NCBI GenBank assembly: GCA_036245805.1
Contig: BTRK01000001.1
Coordinates: forward strand, 620,001-684,000
DNA from: Pristionchus mayeri
Lineage: Eukaryota > Nematoda > Chromadorea > Rhabditida > Neodiplogasteridae
Reading direction: 5' to 3'
Length of the DNA: 64,000 bases
The translations under genes were made by a program, and so were the position numbers. The notes under the pieces were generated by a model. The model was not told the origin of the DNA. It ran no database searches and saw only the letters and a list, made by a program, of their open reading frames with translations. Positions 63,208 through 64,000 of this stretch are shown here, in pieces (the stretch's first letter is position 1; each line of letters begins with the position of its first letter).

Positions 63208-64000
63208 GATTCAACTCGAAATAGATAGATAGTCGAAAAGGTGACTGTATAGATGCGCGCGCGGCACAAGAAGATGCGCAAAAATAGCAGCGCGAGTTGA
63301 GTCTTCGGGGATTGAGAAGAGAAGAAACTTTCATCGATCTACGTGCTATTTCGACAATTAGAGAAAGCGAGAGAACATGGGAATTTAAGAGAGTGAGATC
63401 GGAAGGGGAAGACAAGAGAGAAGGGGTTGAGTCATGCCGCGAGAGCAGCGATGCAGGCGGCAGATACGAATAGGAAGGAATGCGATCGAGAGAGGAACAA
63501 ACGATTCAACTGTCTGACTCTCTCAATATAGCGTGCTCTCTCGCTCTGTCTAACCGACGAAAGAGCATGGAAAAGGGAGAGAGTCAGAGGGCAAAAGCAC
63601 GATATGCCGGTTCACATCATCCAATAGCACAATGAACGCGTTAGTGGTAATGGGCCACATAATGATTCAGAATATCCTATTTACGAGCTGTTCCGAATCG
63701 TCAGCTTGCAATTATGGTCCGTGTTTGATTTCAACCAATGAAGCATCGCGCAAAACATAAGGTATTATGTTTCCCATCATTCTATTCGCTCTCTAGCCGA
63801 GCAGATAAGAGAGCAGAATGAAGAAATAACTTATTACTAAAGCATCTCTACTAATATCAAGCGTGCAAGCACAAGTAAAACTCGGCCACCAACTGGTGAT
63901 TGTTCAAAGCGGGGAGCAAAACGGGAGATAATTGCACAGCGAAGGCGGGCTTTTAGCGCTAGACTTTGAGTAAGTACTCGAAATGGTGGAACAAAAAGGT
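63208..64000. other. Region upstream of the AJM-1-like start codon
   Basis: No coding sequence recognised. Contains one clear hairpin copy (63,508) and a weaker one (about 63,785-63,830). Probably promoter, 5' UTR or an upstream intron. Confidence 0.4.
63508..63592. repeat. CTCTCTCG hairpin family copy upstream of AJM-1-like start
   Basis: GTCTGACTCTCTCAATATAG plus CGTGCTCTCTCG mirrored by CGAAAGAGCATG and GAGAGAGTCAGA. It lies about 300 bp before the ATG at 63,207, so it may sit in promoter DNA. Confidence 0.62.

Overview
The window is nuclear DNA of a nematode, probably rhabditid or diplogastrid. The evidence is short introns with GT..TTTCAG borders, a long AJM-1-like junction gene, an importin-alpha-like gene, many short palindromic DNA transposons, and a virus-like Polinton/Maverick. 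No bacterial features were seen. I could not identify the species.

Layout. 1-3.0 kb: non-autonomous DNA transposons (mariner-like with TA duplication, hAT-like with 8-bp duplication) and a tRNA-derived SINE. 3.1-12.3 kb, minus strand: a many-exon gene with N-terminal coiled-coil exons joined to importin-alpha-like armadillo repeats; its introns hold a 1.3-kb Tc1-like palindrome and a nested 2.2-kb set of inverted repeats. 13.0-14.0 kb: a second hAT-like element. 14,120-23,329: a complete but shortened (9.2 kb) Polinton, bounded by a perfect 6-bp target duplication AGTGTA, with AG...CT termini and ~0.9-kb terminal inverted repeats that run into the protease gene. It carries an adenain-like protease, packaging ATPase, penton-like minor capsid protein, pVI-like protein, double-jelly-roll major capsid protein, chromodomain integrase and small accessory ORFs. 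No DNA polymerase B was found beyond a possible N-terminal fragment.

25.3-38.4 kb: two paralogous genes, head to head (minus 25,324-30,778; plus 32,872-38,447). Each encodes signal peptide, two C-type lectin domains, Ser/Thr-rich stalk, one membrane helix and a tyrosine kinase. I do not know this architecture as a characterised receptor class in Caenorhabditis, and it is the most interesting host finding. The plus copy is clearly broken (stop in the first lectin domain, deletion over the kinase hinge, DFG changed to DFR). The minus copy looks better in the active site but seems damaged in the kinase C-lobe. Their upstream regions share a conserved block.

39.1-63.2 kb, minus strand: one ~40-exon gene whose exons I could mostly chain in reading phase. 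It starts with a proline-rich region, continues as a very long Glu/Arg-rich coiled coil and a disordered region, and ends in a folded domain with a MYND-like zinc finger. I read it as the apical junction protein AJM-1. Its introns, and those of the receptor genes, hold many copies of a ~70-110-bp hairpin family built on CTCTCTCG/CGAGAGAG.

The Polinton genes would act together: integrase for insertion, ATPase for genome packaging, major capsid and penton-like proteins for the shell, protease for maturation. Without polymerase this copy should be non-autonomous. Gene models are hand-made from splice-site reading; exon borders are approximate unless stated.
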